Assembly: GCF_015182315.1 (NCBI RefSeq)
Contig: NZ_PRDL01000001.1
Coordinates: forward strand, 2,046,001 to 2,110,000
Source: Cellvibrio polysaccharolyticus
GTDB taxonomy: Bacteria > Pseudomonadota > Gammaproteobacteria > Pseudomonadales > Cellvibrionaceae
Direction: 5' to 3'
Length of the DNA stretch: 64,000 nucleotides
Positions 39,750 to 47,694 of the stretch are shown in pieces. Positions within the stretch are counted from its first letter, which is position 1; each line of letters starts with the position of its first letter. Below the pieces are notes generated by a model. The model searched no databases. It was not told the DNA's origin and saw only the letters and a list, made by a program, of their open reading frames with translations. The translations under genes and the position numbers were made by a program.

Positions 39750-39826
39750 CGGAGCGTAGCGCAGCCAGGTAGCGCACCATACTGGGGGTGTGGGGGTCGT
39801 GGGTTCGAATCCCGCCGTTCCGACCA
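39750..39826 (+). tRNA. tRNA-Pro (anticodon GGG)
   Basis: 77 bases with encoded CCA (39824-39826). The acceptor stem CGGAGCG pairs with CGTTCCG (one G-T pair). The anticodon stem CCATA/TGTGG encloses CTGGGGG, giving anticodon GGG for CCC and CCU codons. The T loop is TTCGAAT. A terminator starts nine bases after the CCA. Confidence 0.97.
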
Positions 39827-39834
39827 TAATTTTT

Positions 39835-39864
39835 AAAAAAGGGCTTTATCCAAAGCCCTTTTTT
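39835..39864 (+). terminator. Terminator of tRNA-Pro
   Basis: Thirteen-base perfect arms (39835-39847, 39852-39864) with a 4-base loop; six A at one end and six T at the other. Confidence 0.93.
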
Positions 39865-40377
39865 ATTGCCTGAAATTCCTCTGCGCTTTCTCCCAATCGT
39901 TTCCGTTTTTAATTTTTGCGGCGTTTTTAATTGCAGCAAAAATCTCGAAAGATCTTCCTCTCAATTAATTTTTTCAAATCAACTTGTGCGAGTGATAAGC
40001 CTGCATTCATTTTGAATGGGGCCGGGCGTTCGTGAGCTTTTGTGTAGACACTTTCATTTTCTCCCTTGATAGTTAATTAATTTTAGTATGTCAGCAGGCT
40101 GGCCAGAATCGCCATCCACGATATTGCTGTTGATGACGGTAACTGGCCACTGGAAGCGGTGGATATATGCTTTCTTAGGGCGATCGTTTGGTGTGTGCGA
40201 ATAGAGGGCTGGCTGTCATCTGGTATGGCTGCTATGTGTATTTCGGTAGGCTATTTCAGGACTTGCCGGCCAAATCGCTGCCGGGATTGGTTGGTGTAAT
40301 GGTAAATTTGTTCAATTGCGGTTATCACCAAAAATTTTTAAAAGGGGGGCCTGTTAACCCTCAGTGAGGGATAACAA
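39865..40377. other. Gene-less, AT-rich interval between tRNA-Pro and the accessory pair
   Basis: No intact gene. Possible remnants: on the - strand GGGAG precedes an ATG near 40055 encoding a 16-residue peptide that stops; a restart in another frame encodes about 27 residues (MNAGLSLAQVDLKKLIE). On the + strand a protein-like stretch without a start (IAIHDIAVDDGNWPLEAVDI) runs near 40100-40180. These fragments suggest decayed genes but match no family I know. Confidence 0.4.
40353..40375. repeat. 23-base near-perfect palindrome at the 3' side of the accessory pair
   Basis: GTTAACCCTCA and TGAGGGATAAC flank one central G, with one mismatch. It ends two bases before the stop of the 237-residue gene. 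It may be a terminator stem without a T-run or a protein-binding or recombination site. No second copy was found in the window. Confidence 0.5.
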
Positions 40378-41091
40378 TCATTTGGTTTCACGTGTATATG
40401 GTTGGCGGATCAATACATCATTGATTGTTTGTGTATCTACAAGGTCATTATCGTTTATAAATGAATCCACATTTTCTTCTAACTTTTTTATGCGTTTTTC
40501 AATATGGGGCATAATGTCAGTTAAATTTGCTTGAACTCCGCCTACTGTTAAGCAGATAAAAAATGTTCGATCATTTGGGGTGGCTTCTATTCTTGGCCAT
40601 TCAAGGGATGGCTCGGTTTGTAAGGTGCCCGGCCTAATTGTGCAATAAAATGCTTTGACAGGTTGGAACTCTTCAATTGTAATCCATGTTAAGTAGCCGA
40701 GCCCTGAGGTGCCATTTGCAAGAATCCGATCTGCTGTTCCATTGCAATGATCAGCAATATCTCGTATTTTCTTGAAGTTTTTTGTTACGTCTTCCAGTCT
40801 GGGCTCTTTGCTTAACGGGTTTTTTACCATGTCAGGAAAGTTTTGGTATAACAGTCGGAATTTATCTACAGCATCTACAAATGCCCAAGCATCCAGAAAT
40901 ACATAAGGTGTAGCATTTTGCAGCTCATCAGAACTAGGCGGATATAACGCTAGATCTGTAATGCAACTACGGAGCCTCGTATAAGCTAATGTAATGATTT
41001 CTGCAGAATGCCGAAGGCCATCAAGGAAAATAGCTTGTTTGGGATTGCACGCTGATGGGATTCGCCTCAAACTGGAGCTTTTTGAAAGCAT
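40378..41091 (-). CDS. Unrecognised protein with HEPN-like motif
   Basis: 237 residues, soluble, no signal or membrane segment; I do not recognise the family. The first half is helical, with YVFLDAWAFVDAVDKFRLL and then NFKKIRDIADHCNG. Arg110-Asp111-x3-His115 fits the R-polar-x3-H signature of HEPN ribonuclease-like domains, and the preceding helix layout also fits, but this is inference. A C-terminal beta-rich part ends in a charged helix. It starts five bases after the stop of the upstream gene with no ribosome site, so translation probably depends on that gene. AT-richer than its flanks, pointing to transfer. It could be a toxin or defence effector. Confidence 0.6.
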   Translation of the reverse strand: MLSKSSSLRRIPSACNPKQAIFLDGLRHSAEIITLAYTRLRSCITDLALYPPSSDELQNATPYVFLDAWAFVDAVDKFRLLYQNFPDMVKNPLSKEPRLEDVTKNFKKIRDIADHCNGTADRILANGTSGLGYLTWITIEEFQPVKAFYCTIRPGTLQTEPSLEWPRIEATPNDRTFFICLTVGGVQANLTDIMPHIEKRIKKLEENVDSFINDNDLVDTQTINDVLIRQPYTRETK

Positions 41092-41096
41092 ATTAA

Positions 41097-41885
41097 CTAT
41101 TTTTTTTGACTAGAGATGTGTGGGTAATCTTTTCTTAAATTACCTCTTGGAATAACTCTATTTTGGATTATATCTGCTATGGCGAGCAGCTTATTTTTAG
41201 AGTCAGTAAAGAACAGCATTAATTTTGAGTTGGAGTGTTTGAAGCAGTTATTATAGATTTCATTCGTTCCGCCAATAATGAAATAAAAGTGTAGTCCAAG
41301 AATAAAAAAATCGTGTTGTCTGCTGTTTTTTATTTTCCTCACGCGTGGTAACGAAATTAATTTATGCACCCTGTTCTGGCCTGAAGGGTTGATTTCTATT
41401 ATCACCTTTACATTCTTTAGGTTGTCGACCCCAAGTAGGAAATCCTCAAAGTTTTTCTGGTACACACCCAGTGATGATCTATAGTTACCAATTTCATCCT
41501 TAGGCCATACATTTGCTCGCCATAGAATACTGATTCCAAAATAGATTAATGTACTGCGGACAGATTCGGGTAGATTGTCCCCATTATATGCATCGGGTAT
41601 TAGTGTTGGTATGTCTCTGAGCATATCCAGGAGGGGGAAGCCGGATTCTGTTTTCCATAATCGGCCCATCTGTGACTCACCTTTTTTACTAAATAAATCC
41701 TCGCATTCATTGCATAAAAGATTACAAACAAACTGTTTAGAAGAATAAAATGCGTCTTTTGTATTTGAGTCAAAAACTATAGGCGTTTCATTCGGCTCGC
41801 CAAGATGCTTATAAGCAGACCGGGGAATTAAGTGACTTCTGACTAAAGTCAAAACCTCTTTGGCGCAGAGTTTGCAATTATCCAT
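41097..41885 (-). CDS. Unrecognised protein with HNH-like zinc cluster
   Basis: 262 residues, soluble. The N terminus has Cys4-x2-Cys7, then SHLIPRSAYKHL (His18), and later NLLCNECEDLFSKKGE with Cys58-x2-Cys61, a layout like HNH/McrA-type zinc-bound nuclease modules. The rest matches nothing I know; it ends in a basic tail. A catalytic Asn/His pair cannot be assigned with confidence, so nuclease activity is a hypothesis. First gene of a tight two-gene unit with the HEPN-like protein. Base composition is AT-rich relative to the surrounding ribosomal and metabolic genes. The weak ribosome site (GAGA, ten bases upstream) suggests low expression. Confidence 0.65.
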   Translation of the reverse strand: MDNCKLCAKEVLTLVRSHLIPRSAYKHLGEPNETPIVFDSNTKDAFYSSKQFVCNLLCNECEDLFSKKGESQMGRLWKTESGFPLLDMLRDIPTLIPDAYNGDNLPESVRSTLIYFGISILWRANVWPKDEIGNYRSSLGVYQKNFEDFLLGVDNLKNVKVIIEINPSGQNRVHKLISLPRVRKIKNSRQHDFFILGLHFYFIIGGTNEIYNNCFKHSNSKLMLFFTDSKNKLLAIADIIQNRVIPRGNLRKDYPHISSQKK

Positions 41886-42361
41886 TGATTGGCATCTCTA
41901 ATAGCAAACATAAAAATTACAACTTCCAGTGGAGTTTAGCAATTCCGAAATCTCGTATAGTATTTTTTGATCATTATCTATTTTTTAATAGTTGGTGCAA
42001 TATTTGTTGATAATTTGGTTTGGGCAAGATTGTTGATGCTGGCCAGGGGGTATCTACAAATGGACTTCCCAGAATTCAAGTGTCGCGCTCAACCTATCAG
42101 AGCTAGGTAATATTGCTCTCCTGCCGCTTTTTTATCCGGGGCGAGCTTTCCCCGAAGAGGTATTTTGTGTTCGTCAGGCGCCACAATATGGTTATCTGTA
42201 GATAAGCTCTCGATGAGGCTGTCTAAAAAACAGCCATTTTGATCAATAATAAACAGTAGTCGTTTTTACGTATTTTCTGTGGCGTGAGTTAATGAAAGTG
42301 CTACTATTGCCCTTTCTTATCTGTTCAGGCTGCGGCCTTAAACAATAACAAGAGGTTAACT
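41886..42361. other. Gene-less interval between accessory pair and SapC gene
   Basis: No gene found. It must hold the promoter of the accessory pair (- strand) and of the SapC gene (+ strand; a TACTAT -10-like hexamer at 42302). GGCTGT/ACAGCC at 42217-42235 is a small hairpin, and CGGGG/CCCCG near 42138-42153 another. No copy of the tRNA-Pro 3' end is visible here. Confidence 0.4.
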
Positions 42362-43117
42362 GTGACTAAACAATTAATGATTTACGACAACATCCAGCCA
42401 CTGTCTGACAAGCACCTGGGTTGGTCTGTTAATGTACAAAATTTCAACTTTGTAAAAGAGCAGAATTCTGTGCCTTTGCTGGCGACAGAAATTCCATTTG
42501 CCGCTTCTGAATATCCGGTTATTTTTTCCGCTACCTCAACGCCCGGTGAATACCTGCCGCTGGCTGTGCTGGGTTTGAAAGCTGGCCAGAATTTGTTTGT
42601 TGACGGCAATGGCCGTTCCGAATTTCGTTATGTTCCTGCATTTATTCGTCGCTATCCGTTCGTGCTGGCCGGTGACCCGGGTGCAGAAACGCTGGCAGTG
42701 TGTGTTGATGAAGACAGCGAAGCGGTTCACAAAGACGGTTCAAGCGGCAAGCGCCTGTTTGAAGAAGGTGGCGAACAAACCCAGCACCTGAAAGACGTTA
42801 TTGAATTCCTGAAGGACTATCAGTTCCGCGCCGAGATGACCAAATCTTTCTGCGCCCGTTTGCATGAGCTGGATCTGCTTGAGCCAATGCAAGCCAACAT
42901 CACTTTCAAAGATCATGAAGAATCCAATCTGAATCTGACCGGTTTCTTCGTGGTGAAGCGTGAAAAACTGAAAGCAATTTCTGATGAAGCTGCATTGGAA
43001 TTATTCAAGAAAGATGGTCTTGAATTAATTTATGCACACTTGCAATCACTGAATAATTTGAATTCACTGATTACAAAAATGTCCGAGCGTTTGGCTCAGG
43101 ATAAAAAAGGCGCGTAA
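42362..43117 (+). CDS. SapC family protein
   Basis: 251 residues, cytoplasmic, no signal peptide. Matches the SapC family (PF07277 as I recall): an N-terminal LSDKHLGWSVNVQNFNFVK, then VPLLATEIPFAASEYPVIF, FIRRYPFVLAGD, and a C-terminal segment with NLTGFFVVKREKL. The name comes from a Campylobacter S-layer-linked locus, but in gammaproteobacteria the role is unknown. GTG start with AAGAGG upstream. It ends at a strong bidirectional terminator; its composition is like the core genome, so the accessory stretch ends before it. Confidence 0.85.
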   Translation: MTKQLMIYDNIQPLSDKHLGWSVNVQNFNFVKEQNSVPLLATEIPFAASEYPVIFSATSTPGEYLPLAVLGLKAGQNLFVDGNGRSEFRYVPAFIRRYPFVLAGDPGAETLAVCVDEDSEAVHKDGSSGKRLFEEGGEQTQHLKDVIEFLKDYQFRAEMTKSFCARLHELDLLEPMQANITFKDHEESNLNLTGFFVVKREKLKAISDEAALELFKKDGLELIYAHLQSLNNLNSLITKMSERLAQDKKGA

Positions 43118-43130
43118 TTAATTTTACGGC

Positions 43131-43164
43131 AATAAAAAAGGCTCCTTTGGGAGCCTTTTTTATT
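43131..43164. terminator. Bidirectional terminator between SapC and hibernation factor genes
   Basis: Fifteen-base perfect arms around TTTG, with A-run and T-run. Confidence 0.93.
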
Positions 43165-43181
43165 GCATGAAATTTAGTAAT

Positions 43182-43505
43182 TTAGTGGGTGAGGCGATTG
43201 CTTCTGCGTTTCGCGGTTACCTTTTTAATCTGTCGCTCGGCGGTAAGGAATGCTTCTCTGACGGCAATATGGATCGATTCGTCATCCTGGGTAATAGCCA
43301 GGGGTTTGCCTTGTATATCCAACTCAATGGAAGCGCGGAATTGCTTGCCTTTGTGTTTGTGGTTGTGAGGAGAGTCAAGTATCACCCGGCTGTAAACAAT
43401 CTGGTCATTAAAGCGGGTTAGCTTCTCTACCTTTTTGTTAATAACTTCATTGAGTGCGGCGGACGAGTCCAGATCACGATAAATAACGTCGACTGCAGGC
43501 TTCAT
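43182..43505 (-). CDS. Ribosome hibernation/HPF-RaiA family protein
   Basis: 107 residues. Short-form hibernation factor that binds the 30S decoding region in stationary phase. Fold-consistent strands and helices: VDVIYRDLDSSAALNEVINKKVEKLTRF, a divergent middle with a His-rich HNHKHKG, and the second helix ESIHIAVREAFLTAERQIKK, ending in a basic tail. It differs clearly from E. coli HPF and YfiA, so a specific symbol is not given. An excellent AAGGAGGT ribosome site stands five bases before the ATG, suggesting strong translation. Located next to hsp20, also a stress gene. Confidence 0.85.
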   Translation of the reverse strand: MKPAVDVIYRDLDSSAALNEVINKKVEKLTRFNDQIVYSRVILDSPHNHKHKGKQFRASIELDIQGKPLAITQDDESIHIAVREAFLTAERQIKKVTAKRRSNRLTH

Positions 43506-43848
43506 GTATTACCTCCTTAACGTTTGTAAAAAAGCTGTAAAAAATGTGGGTTATCATGCTTCCCTTTTTTTGCAGCCCTCGTTATCTATATTGGTGTTTC
43601 TAAAAAAAATAGCAAGGTCTTTTTTTAATGATCAAGCATGATTTTTTTAAAAATCAATAGATTGGTGTGCCAGATTTTTCCGGGGAACAGGCCGCTTGGC
43701 AATGCGGAAAGGCTTTGGCTCTGCGGCTTGAGGAGGAAGTTGAACTGCGGTTGGCAGCTGTGGCTATATATCTATATCGTATTAAGTAGCTTTCTTAATA
43801 AAAATAAAATCTATAGCAACTTTTTTGAAAATTATTAACGCTCCTGCT
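43506..43848. other. Gene-less, AT-rich interval upstream of hsp20
   Basis: No gene recognised. It contains several A- and T-tracts and one GC-richer block (about 43678-43770) that is open in places but has no start, ribosome site or family match. Confidence 0.35.
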
Positions 43849-43876
43849 CTTGAAAAGCTTCCGGTCATCCTCATCT
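43849..43876 (+). promoter_or_regulatory. Sigma-32 (heat shock) promoter of hsp20
   Basis: CTTGAAAA at 43849-43856 matches the RpoH -35. CCTCATCT at 43869-43876 matches the -10 CCCCATnT with one change. The gap between CTTGAA and the -10 is 14 bases. Transcription would start near 43883, giving a leader of about 80 bases. Confidence 0.82.
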
Positions 43877-43883
43877 CATAGGT

Positions 43884-43959
43884 ACGGTTGCTCAAATGAG
43901 AGCCGTTAACTGCCGGATCGAATGATCGGCTTTTTGTATATTGCTCGAATGAGGATATA
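43884..43959 (+). promoter_or_regulatory. ROSE-like RNA thermometer, three hairpins
   Basis: Three consecutive hairpins with 4-base loops, each with one bulged G in the 5' arm: 43884-43906, 43912-43930 and 43937-43959. In the last, TATTGCTC pairs with GAGGATA so that the ribosome site GAGGA (43951-43955) is fully closed, with the UUGCU motif and unpaired G typical of ROSE elements. Heating should open it. Confidence 0.85.
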
Positions 43960-43964
43960 GCGTT

Positions 43965-44429
43965 ATGCGTAATTTTGATTTTTCTCCATTTTATCGTTCT
44001 ACCATCGGTTTTGATCGATTGGCCAGTTTGCTGGATAACATCACCAACAATGAGTCGAGCCAGCCTGGCTATCCACCGTACAATATTGAACTGACGGGCG
44101 AAGACCGTTATCGAATTACCATGGCTGTCGCCGGATTTGATGCGACAGAAATTAATATCGAAGCCAACCAGAATGCATTGCAGATTTCCGGCAATAAGGC
44201 AGCAGATACCAAAGAACGTACCTATCTGCATCAGGGCATTGCGGCACGCAGTTTTGAGCGGCGATTCCAGTTGGCCGACCATGTGCAGGTTGAGGCTGCA
44301 CATTATGAAAATGGCCTGTTGCACATTGATTTGCAGCGCATAGTGCCCGAGGCGATGAAGCCGCGCCAGATTCCTATCGGGGTGAATACAAAAGCGATAG
44401 AGGGTGCGGTGGAGCCAACCCGCTCCTGA
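43965..44429 (+). CDS. Hsp20 family small heat shock protein (IbpA-like)
   Basis: ATP-independent holdase that binds unfolding proteins. 154 residues; E. coli IbpA has 137. N terminus FDFSPFYRSTIGFDRL is IbpA-like, followed by the alpha-crystallin domain (about 38-130) with YRITMAVAGF and ENGLLHIDLQR, and a C-terminal tail with the I-x-I-type RQIPIGV. Expression is controlled twice: a sigma-32 promoter and a ROSE-like thermometer over the ribosome site. A bidirectional terminator follows. Confidence 0.93.
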   Translation: MRNFDFSPFYRSTIGFDRLASLLDNITNNESSQPGYPPYNIELTGEDRYRITMAVAGFDATEINIEANQNALQISGNKAADTKERTYLHQGIAARSFERRFQLADHVQVEAAHYENGLLHIDLQRIVPEAMKPRQIPIGVNTKAIEGAVEPTRS

Positions 44430-44454
44430 TTTTTCTGATACCACGCCAACAACG

Positions 44455-44486
44455 CGAAAGCCCATAGCTCCGGTTATGGGCTTTCG
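44455..44486. terminator. Bidirectional terminator between hsp20 and the AraC-family gene
   Basis: Twelve-base perfect arms (44455-44466, 44475-44486) and an 8-base loop, followed by T-rich sequence. Confidence 0.88.
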
Positions 44487-45496
44487 TTGTTTTTGGAGCT
44501 GAATAATTTGCCCCGTACGGTTTTCCGGTAAGCGGCCGGGGTGACTGAAAAAGTTTTTTTGAACAGGTGGTTAAAGTGGCTGCTATCCTGGTAGCCGACC
44601 TTGTCGGCAACTTCCGATATAGCTAGGTTGCTGGTTTTCAGCAGGTCGCGGGCGATATGGATTCGAATTTCCTGCAGGTACTCAATAGGTGTTTGTCCGG
44701 TCGCACCTCTGAAGCGCCGGTTCAGCGTGCGAATACTCATGCCAAAGCGCTGGGCAATCTGCCCCAGGGTTATTTCCCGTGCATAATTATCCTGCATCCA
44801 TATTTGAATCTGGATGATGTCCTCATCCGGATGGCGGTTGTGAATTTCCTCAAAAAAAACACTGTTTTCGTAAGATTGGCGTATCTCATGGGAAAAGTGC
44901 CGCTCCACATGGCTGGCTGCCGGTTTTCCGAATAGCCGCTGAATAAAATATACCGTCAGGTCTGCCAGCGAGTTGATGGATGCCGAACAATAAAGATTGC
45001 CTGCCTGGGTAATGAAATGCTGCCGTTTAAGATGAACGGCGGGGTAGTGCAGCTGAAACTGGTCGAAATAATGCCAGTGTGTGGTGGCGGCTTTACCATC
45101 CAGCAGGCCGGCTTCGGCGAGAAAGCAGCAACCGGTGCCCACCGCGCTGATAATGCTGCCGTTATGATGCTGCTGTTTAAGCCACTCCAGGGTTTTGCCG
45201 TGCTTTTGCAGTATCGGGCGCGGGTTTCTCCAGAGTCCCGGTATGTAAATAACATCATGTTTTGCGTTGTCCTCCAGGGTGAGTGTTGCTGGCCAGATCA
45301 TCCCGGTGCGGCTGGTGATTGGCGTGCTCTCCTGTGCAATGGTCTGAATAACAATGTGACGATGCTGTTCCATGGCGCGTGCGTTTACATAGCTTTCGGC
45401 AGCCAGGAGCATTTCCATGGGGAGTGTGTTGCTGGTAGTCAGCATATTTTCGCAAAGCAGAAAACTGACATGGACAGGGTTGCCTGTTGCGCTCAT
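44474..45496 (-). CDS. GlxA-family AraC transcriptional regulator
   Basis: 340 residues. N-terminal DJ-1/PfpI (class I amidotransferase-like) domain at about 9-190, with AVGTGCCFLAEAGLLDG holding the nucleophile-elbow-like Cys pair, and a C-terminal AraC double helix-turn-helix at about 230-330 (ITLGQIAQRFGMSIRTLNRRF and SEVADKVGYQDSSHF). The N-terminal domain probably senses a ligand rather than acting as an enzyme. The ATG at 45496 has AAGGTG upstream. Divergent from fabY with 114 bases between, so control of fabY is a reasonable guess, not shown. Its 3' end reaches into the terminator. Confidence 0.88.
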   Translation of the reverse strand: MSATGNPVHVSFLLCENMLTTSNTLPMEMLLAAESYVNARAMEQHRHIVIQTIAQESTPITSRTGMIWPATLTLEDNAKHDVIYIPGLWRNPRPILQKHGKTLEWLKQQHHNGSIISAVGTGCCFLAEAGLLDGKAATTHWHYFDQFQLHYPAVHLKRQHFITQAGNLYCSASINSLADLTVYFIQRLFGKPAASHVERHFSHEIRQSYENSVFFEEIHNRHPDEDIIQIQIWMQDNYAREITLGQIAQRFGMSIRTLNRRFRGATGQTPIEYLQEIRIHIARDLLKTSNLAISEVADKVGYQDSSHFNHLFKKTFSVTPAAYRKTVRGKLFSSKNNESP

Positions 45497-45610
45497 AAAA
45501 ACACCTTTTGGCCTGATTGCCATTAAGAATGGCTATTTTGCCCATGAAAAGGGTGGCTTGCCAGCCTACACTGCGCGCATTGAAGTAAAAATCTCTCCGG
45601 AGTCATATTC

Positions 45611-47539
45611 ATGTCACAAACTTCTGCTGCACCTCTGCCGGTTATTGTTGGATTCGGCGGTTTCAGCGCGGCCGGGCGCAGTTCCGGTCATCAATCCTAC
45701 CGCCGCATGATCCTGGAAAGTCTCGAGCCGCAAGAGCGCGAAAAAACCATTGTCGCTCTGGCGGTGATGATGGGGCTGGTAACGGCTCAGGAGCATGAGG
45801 GCGGCGTTATTTACAGCTCGCCCGAGCATCCGCAATTAACACCCGCTCAGGTGGTGGAAAATTTTTCCGCCGAGGTGCTGGATGGCACCCTGGTTCGCCG
45901 TATTGAGAAAACATTTTTCGATGTAGATGCCTGCCATTGGCAGAAAAATGCCGAGCTTTCCAATGGTGATGCGCCGCTGGTTTTTGAATTGTCCCGTCGT
46001 GACCTCCCGGAGCCGGTGCCTGCCAGTTGGCAGGTGGAAACCCTGGAAAGTGGCCGCCTGCGAGTAACGGTGGCGGGTGCTGTGTCGGTCAAGCTGGATA
46101 GCTACCGCGATATGCCGGTTAAATCGGCTGGCCAGCTTCCCAGAGGCTTTGATCCTGCAGCACTCTATAACGCCCACTTTCATCCGCGTGCTTTGCAATT
46201 GGCGGTTATTGGGGCCTCGGATGCGGTGCGCTCCATTGGTATCGACTGGCAGGTTATCAGTGATACGGTGCGTCCGGATGAAGTTGCTGTGTATGCCAGT
46301 AATGTTATGAGCCAGATGGATGAAAACGGTTTTGGCGGTTTGCTGCAATCCCGGTTGAAGGGCGGGCGTGTCAGCACCAAGCAATGCCCGCTGGGGCTTA
46401 ACTCGATGCCAGCTGACTTTATCAACGCCTATATTCTGGGCAGTGTGGGGCATACCGGTGCTATCGCCGGTGCCTGCGCTTCGTTTCTCTATAACGTGCG
46501 GGCCGCGGTAGAAGATATCGTGGCGGGTCGTTGCCGTGTTGCTGTGGTCGGTAACGCGGAAGCGCCAATACTGCCGGAAATTATTGATGGTTATGCGACC
46601 ATGGGTGCGCTGGCCAGCGAAGAAAAATTGAAAAAGCTGGATGAGGTGGAAGAGGTTGATCCGCGCCGCACCAGTCGTCCTTTCGGCGAAAACTGCGGCT
46701 TCACTATTGCCGAGTCTTCGCAATACATTGTGTTGATGGACGATGCACTGGCCTTGGAGCTGGGCGCTGATATCCATGGCGCCATCAGCGATGTTTTTAT
46801 CAACGCTGACGGTTTTAAAAAATCCATCTCTGCGCCTGGCCCGGGTAACTATGTGACCATGGCCAAAGCCGTTGCTGCCGCTCGCGCCATTGTGGGTGAC
46901 GAGGTGGTGAAGCATCGCTCGTTTATTCAGGCGCACGGTTCCAGTACGCCACAAAATCGCGTCACTGAATCGCATATTTTTGATCGGGTGGCAGAGGTGT
47001 TTGGCATAGAGCAGTGGCCGGTTGCTGCGGTCAAGGCTTATGTAGGGCACTCGCTGGCGGTAGCCAGTGGCGAGCAGCTGGTTTCTACCCTGGGCGTATT
47101 CCGGTACGGGGTGCTGCCTGGTATCAAAACCATTGATCGGGTTGCAAGCGATGTGCATGCAGATCGCTTGCAAATACCGGTAACTGATCTCGATCGTCGT
47201 GAAAACCCGCTGGAAGTGGCTTTTTTGAACTCCAAAGGTTTTGGCGGCAATAATGCAACCGCTTGTGTGCTGGCACCCACCGTGGTGGAGCGCATGCTGG
47301 CGCGCCGCTACTCCGGGCAACAGCTGGCGGAATACCATGCAAAGCGTGCCAGGGTGCGTGAGCAGGTAGAGTCTTACTTGCAGCGGGCTGATCAGGGGCA
47401 GTTTGACACCATCTATCAATTCGGTGACCGGTTGATCGATGAAAGTGCTATCCGCATTGAAACAGATGCCTTCTGGATGCCCGGTTTCGAGCGCCCGATT
47501 GCGCTGGATTTACCCAATCGTTTCAAAGATATGGTGTAG
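45611..47539 (+). CDS. fabY: Beta-ketoacyl-ACP synthase FabY
   Basis: Condensing enzyme that starts fatty acid synthesis from acetyl-CoA and malonyl-ACP, as shown for Pseudomonas aeruginosa FabY (about 634 residues; here 642). An N-terminal extension of about 190 residues precedes the thiolase fold. Active-site Cys289 in AGACASF, His442 in QAHGSSTPQN, Lys475 and His480 in KAYVGHSLAVASG form the Cys-His-His set. It replaces or supplements FabH; no fabH or acp gene is nearby. The ribosome site CGGAG precedes the ATG. Divergent from a GlxA-type regulator. Confidence 0.9.
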   Translation: MSQTSAAPLPVIVGFGGFSAAGRSSGHQSYRRMILESLEPQEREKTIVALAVMMGLVTAQEHEGGVIYSSPEHPQLTPAQVVENFSAEVLDGTLVRRIEKTFFDVDACHWQKNAELSNGDAPLVFELSRRDLPEPVPASWQVETLESGRLRVTVAGAVSVKLDSYRDMPVKSAGQLPRGFDPAALYNAHFHPRALQLAVIGASDAVRSIGIDWQVISDTVRPDEVAVYASNVMSQMDENGFGGLLQSRLKGGRVSTKQCPLGLNSMPADFINAYILGSVGHTGAIAGACASFLYNVRAAVEDIVAGRCRVAVVGNAEAPILPEIIDGYATMGALASEEKLKKLDEVEEVDPRRTSRPFGENCGFTIAESSQYIVLMDDALALELGADIHGAISDVFINADGFKKSISAPGPGNYVTMAKAVAAARAIVGDEVVKHRSFIQAHGSSTPQNRVTESHIFDRVAEVFGIEQWPVAAVKAYVGHSLAVASGEQLVSTLGVFRYGVLPGIKTIDRVASDVHADRLQIPVTDLDRRENPLEVAFLNSKGFGGNNATACVLAPTVVERMLARRYSGQQLAEYHAKRARVREQVESYLQRADQGQFDTIYQFGDRLIDESAIRIETDAFWMPGFERPIALDLPNRFKDMV

Positions 47540-47642
47540 TTTTTCGGCGGTTAGCAGCAAGGCTATACAAAACATTGCCTTTGACTTAGAATACCGCGCC
47601 TTTCGTATGCACATGTACGGATAACCCTTTTAACACCGTGGA

Positions 47643-47660
47643 TTCTTCCCGTGGGAAGAA
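47643..47660 (+). promoter_or_regulatory. Hairpin in the rpsP leader
   Basis: TTCTTCCC and GGGAAGAA are perfect inverted arms around GT (or a 7-base stem with loop CGTG), 34 bases before rpsP. There is no T-run, so it may be an mRNA control or stability element. Confidence 0.5.
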
Positions 47661-47694
47661 ACACTTACATTTTAAATACAGGAAGAAAACCTCA

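Noticed and set aside
41886..42361. Search for a duplicated tRNA-Pro 3' end as an attachment site
   Set aside because: No repeat of the T-arm or acceptor sequence was seen and no integrase gene is present, so a tRNA-targeted integrative element is not supported.
45836..47419. 527-codon - strand frame opposite fabY
   Set aside because: Shadow of fabY, whose active-site residues are all intact.
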